DNA of 64,000 nucleotides, taken from a virus. The position numbers and the translations under genes were made by a program. Under the pieces are notes generated by a model that was not told the DNA's origin, made no database searches, and saw only the letters and a program-made list of their open reading frames with translations. Shown here one piece after another: positions 62,085 through 64,000 of this stretch; positions within the stretch are counted from its first letter, which is position 1; every line of letters starts with the position of its first letter. The DNA is taken from positions 1 through 64,000 of the IMG/VR virus record IMGVR_UViG_3300005528_000050; one strand, given 5' to 3'.

Positions 62085-63209
62085 TTATTCTTCTTCATCT
62101 TTTCGATAACTTTCCAAGAGTTCCTCCCCTGAAAGTGTACCGTATTTATTTACAATTTTTTCGGTGTCTATTTCAACATTCATCATGTGATGAACATTAT
62201 TTAATTCTTCGGCTAATGATAAACTATCACTAATCACTTTAACGATTTTATATGGGTCCGCGTGTGATGCTGGTCTCCTGTCTTCAAGATAACCCTTCCA
62301 TGTCTCACCAACGGATTTTGGTACACGGATAGATGCACCTCTGTCTGAGACACCCCAACTAAATTTATCAATAGATTGTGTCTCAAAATGACCTGTTAAT
62401 CTCAAATGGTTATCAGAACCATAAGAGTCAATATGTTCTTGTGTTCTTGATTCAAAAGACCTAAAAATTGCATTGAAGTATTGTTCACCACCCTCTTCTC
62501 TCATTTTTTGATTTGAGAAATTTGTATGTAAACCTGAACCGTTCCATTCTCCGTGGGTCATCGGTTTGGGATGTAACTCAATAGAACGACCATATTTCTC
62601 AGCAATTTTATGTAAAAAATATCTACTCATCCATAAATCATCAGAAGCGGCAATTTTACCTGTTGCAAAAATTTGGTATTCCCATTGACCTAATGCAACC
62701 TCTGAATTGGTTCCCTCCACATTGATGTCATATTTTAAACACATGTTCAAATGTTCATCAGAAATATTTCGACCAACAATATGTCCACCTACACCACAAT
62801 AATAAATTCCTTGACCGTCAATGATACCATTTCTTTCAAATCCAAGAATTGGATTATTATGTGAAGAACGAATAAAATATTCCTGTTCAAATCCAACCCA
62901 AAAATTTACATCTTCCTCACCTACTTTTGCTCTATGATTTGATGGATGAATTTCATTATTACCATCTAAAACCTCACATAATACATATACTGTATCAAGT
63001 GAACTATTTGTATGATATAATTTTACTGGCTTAAGATAACAATCTGAAAAGTTACCTTCCGCTTGTTTAGTTGAGCTTCCGTCAAACCCCCAATTGGGGA
63101 TGTGTTTCAATTCAAATGGTGCCGGTAGGTCCACAATTTTTATTTTACTTCTGAGATTTGGCTCAGGGGAATACCCATCAAGCCATACGTATTCTACTTT
63201 TGTTTTCAT
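62085..63209 (-). CDS. Type II glutamine synthetase (374 aa)
   Basis: Catalyses glutamate plus ammonia plus ATP to glutamine. GSII marks: VWLDGYSPEPNLRSK, PNWGFDGSSTKQAEG, GFEQEYFI, EGTNSEVALGQWEYQI, GEWNGSGLHTNFS, GHFETQSIDKFSWG and EDRRPASHADPYKIV. Length fits GSII (about 360-380). GSII is known from eukaryotes and some bacteria, including Bacteroidetes; a phage-borne copy is rare. Head gene of the metabolic operon 58.8-63.4 kb. Confidence 0.96.
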   Translation of the reverse strand: MKTKVEYVWLDGYSPEPNLRSKIKIVDLPAPFELKHIPNWGFDGSSTKQAEGNFSDCYLKPVKLYHTNSSLDTVYVLCEVLDGNNEIHPSNHRAKVGEEDVNFWVGFEQEYFIRSSHNNPILGFERNGIIDGQGIYYCGVGGHIVGRNISDEHLNMCLKYDINVEGTNSEVALGQWEYQIFATGKIAASDDLWMSRYFLHKIAEKYGRSIELHPKPMTHGEWNGSGLHTNFSNQKMREEGGEQYFNAIFRSFESRTQEHIDSYGSDNHLRLTGHFETQSIDKFSWGVSDRGASIRVPKSVGETWKGYLEDRRPASHADPYKIVKVISDSLSLAEELNNVHHMMNVEIDTEKIVNKYGTLSGEELLESYRKDEEE

Positions 63210-63415
63210 TTTTTATAATATATGTTTTTCTGTATCTGAATACCGACCATAAAAATTAAGAATCTCAAAGCCAAACCCCAGCTTGGTGAGGTTGCACCGG
63301 TTTCAAAAAACGTGTCTTTACGGTAGTAAAATATGGGAGTTGGTAAAAGAAACCAATGGTATTTCTTTCTTATTACAAAAAAATCCGTGATGTATTTCTT
63401 TTCTTTATTTGACAT
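63206..63415 (-). CDS. Small membrane-associated protein (69 aa)
   Basis: MSNKEKKYITDFFVIRKKYHWFLL, then a hydrophobic segment LALRFLIFMVGIQI and a basic tail. One likely span; ATGA overlap with the glutamine synthetase gene. Function unknown. Confidence 0.7.
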   Translation of the reverse strand: MSNKEKKYITDFFVIRKKYHWFLLPTPIFYYRKDTFFETGATSPSWGLALRFLIFMVGIQIQKNIYYKK

Positions 63416-63581
63416 TTTTTTTCTTTTTTAAATAATCTAAAACTATATTGAATGAACCAAGAGAAATTATACCAAATCCAAAATATTTTTCAATCTCGGG
63501 ATTACTGGTGTTCATTCCGTATTTTTCAATTATGATTCCCGTCAGAATCATCAGTACGTAAATTATTGTCCTTATATTCAT
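63405..63581 (-). CDS. Small membrane protein (58 aa)
   Basis: Read from the gap: MNIRTIIYVLMILTGIIIEK then FGFGIISLGSFNIVLDYL with a basic end (LKKKKNVK). Two possible spans. Overlaps both neighbours. Function unknown. Confidence 0.62.
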   Translation of the reverse strand: MNIRTIIYVLMILTGIIIEKYGMNTSNPEIEKYFGFGIISLGSFNIVLDYLKKKKNVK

Positions 63582-63771
63582 ATGTTTTTAAGTATTGAAT
63601 TGTTTTATATAACGTGTGTGTTTCCCTCATGTTAAAAACACCGGAATAATGACCATGTTGTAAACCCATTTCAATAATTTGAATTGCCATCTGTGGGTTT
63701 AAATTATCTAAAACCATTTCCAATTCATCATTATTGTCAAAATTTAATTGGTCGTTGAATAGTCCTTTCAT
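63526..63771 (-). CDS. Hypothetical protein (81 aa)
   Basis: MKGLFNDQLNFDNNDELEMVL then NPQMAIQIIEMGLQHGHYSGV and TLYKTIQYLKTYEY: acidic, helical. First gene of the operon that leads to the glutamine synthetase. No family recognised. Confidence 0.75.
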   Translation of the reverse strand: MKGLFNDQLNFDNNDELEMVLDNLNPQMAIQIIEMGLQHGHYSGVFNMRETHTLYKTIQYLKTYEYKDNNLRTDDSDGNHN

Positions 63772-63806
63772 GATATTAAAATATAGTAAACAAATATGAT
63801 AAAGTC

Positions 63807-63816
63807 AAATATTTAT
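63807..63816 (+). promoter_or_regulatory. AATATTTAT-type motif
   Basis: AAATATTTAT six bases before the DUF192-like gene. Confidence 0.4.
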
Positions 63817-63822
63817 AAAAAT

Positions 63823-64000
63823 ATGTCAGTGATTATTAATAATACAAAGTTCCCTGCGGAATACCTATCCGAACCTGAAGAAATTAGTCAAGGTATGATG
63901 GGTAGAGATAATTTAAATGGTTGTATGGTTTTTAATATGGGTGGTGTTGGTCACCATTCTTTTTGGATGAAAAACTGTTTAATACCTTTGGATATTGTTT
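63823..64000 (+). CDS. DUF192-like protein, incomplete at window end (at least 59 aa)
   Basis: MSVIINNTKFPAEYLSEPEE then QGMMGRDNLNGCMVF and FWMKNCLIPLDIV matches the start of the DUF192 family (QGLMgR, MLF, FWMknt.ipLDi). The window ends inside the gene. Phage DUF192 proteins are known but of unknown role. Confidence 0.9.
   Translation, partial: MSVIINNTKFPAEYLSEPEEISQGMMGRDNLNGCMVFNMGGVGHHSFWMKNCLIPLDIV

Noticed and set aside
1-64000. tRNA genes
   Set aside because: No convincing cloverleaf with a GTTCRANNC T-loop was seen on either strand by eye; a tRNAscan run would settle it.

Overview
The window reads as part of a large, AT-rich, tailed-phage genome whose host is a member of the Bacteroidetes, probably a Flavobacterium-like bacterium. 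The reasons are: about two dozen promoters of the Bacteroidetes type (TTTGG at -33 and TAnnTTTG at -7), A-rich leaders without clear Shine-Dalgarno sequences, dense small genes with 1-, 4- and 14-nt overlaps, many phage-type conserved hypothetical proteins, a phage thymidylate synthase, cell-wall hydrolases and a UvrD-like helicase. No capsid, tail, terminase or polymerase gene is inside the window, so this is one segment of a much larger genome.

Left part, about 1-21.3 kb: nearly all genes are on the + strand, most are small and of unknown function, and they sit singly or in runs of two to six, each unit with its own promoter and usually a rho-independent terminator. Recognisable families are DUF4314, DUF932, a ParB-like protein, a Gp88-like protein, a SprT-like zinc protein, a YubB/Api92-like protein, a DUF4241-like protein, a lipoprotein, a PH-domain membrane protein and a basic Lys/Ala-rich protein. 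This looks like an early host-takeover region. Its most striking property is a short element, GATTT(T/A)GTTTGGC, present about 32 times in the forward direction at gene boundaries, usually right after a stem-loop and before the next promoter. At eight sites it has an inverted partner (GCCAACCAAAAT). Three 63-nt promoter modules are almost identical. The arrangement resembles the promoter/stem-loop shuffling cassettes (PeSLs) described for T4-type phages, but with unrelated sequence.

Right part, about 21.5-63.8 kb: genes are mostly on the - strand in long tight operons, with a few lone + genes (NUDIX hydrolase, a coiled-coil membrane protein, a conserved 155-aa protein, a 50-aa basic protein, a DUF192 protein). 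Content by region: 21.5-30.3 kb small conserved proteins, an ABC-exporter membrane domain without ATPase, a DnaJ-type zinc-finger protein, several 23-59 aa membrane proteins and a candidate structured RNA (28.48-28.68 kb); 30.3-32.3 kb a glycosyltransferase and an LpxH-like phosphoesterase; 33-39.4 kb a PD-(D/E)XK-like protein, a 2OG-oxygenase-like protein, a helicase and an aminotransferase; 39.5-41.3 kb a glucosaminidase, methylglyoxal synthase and an outer-membrane barrel; 41.4-51.7 kb an exonuclease, nucleotidase, SPFH protein, phosphoesterase, a three-part cell-wall hydrolase and probable virion proteins with a shared N-terminal signature; 53.2-56.5 kb two PcfJ-like paralogues; 57.0-58.4 kb a cytochrome c-like lipoprotein; 58.8-63.4 kb an operon with thymidylate synthase, HAD phosphatase, DUF2452, acyl-CoA thioesterase and type II glutamine synthetase.

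Taken together the known genes point to three activities: nucleotide and nitrogen metabolism (thymidylate synthase, nucleotidase, NUDIX, glutamine synthetase, aminotransferase, methylglyoxal synthase, thioesterase), remodelling of the cell envelope (lipoproteins, barrel, glycosyltransferase, LpxH-like enzyme, ABC membrane domain, SPFH, many micro-membrane proteins), and lysis or entry (glucosaminidase, peptidase/muramidase). Gene starts were chosen here from promoter positions, so several begin downstream of the longest open frame. About fifteen short genes were found by reading the gaps directly.
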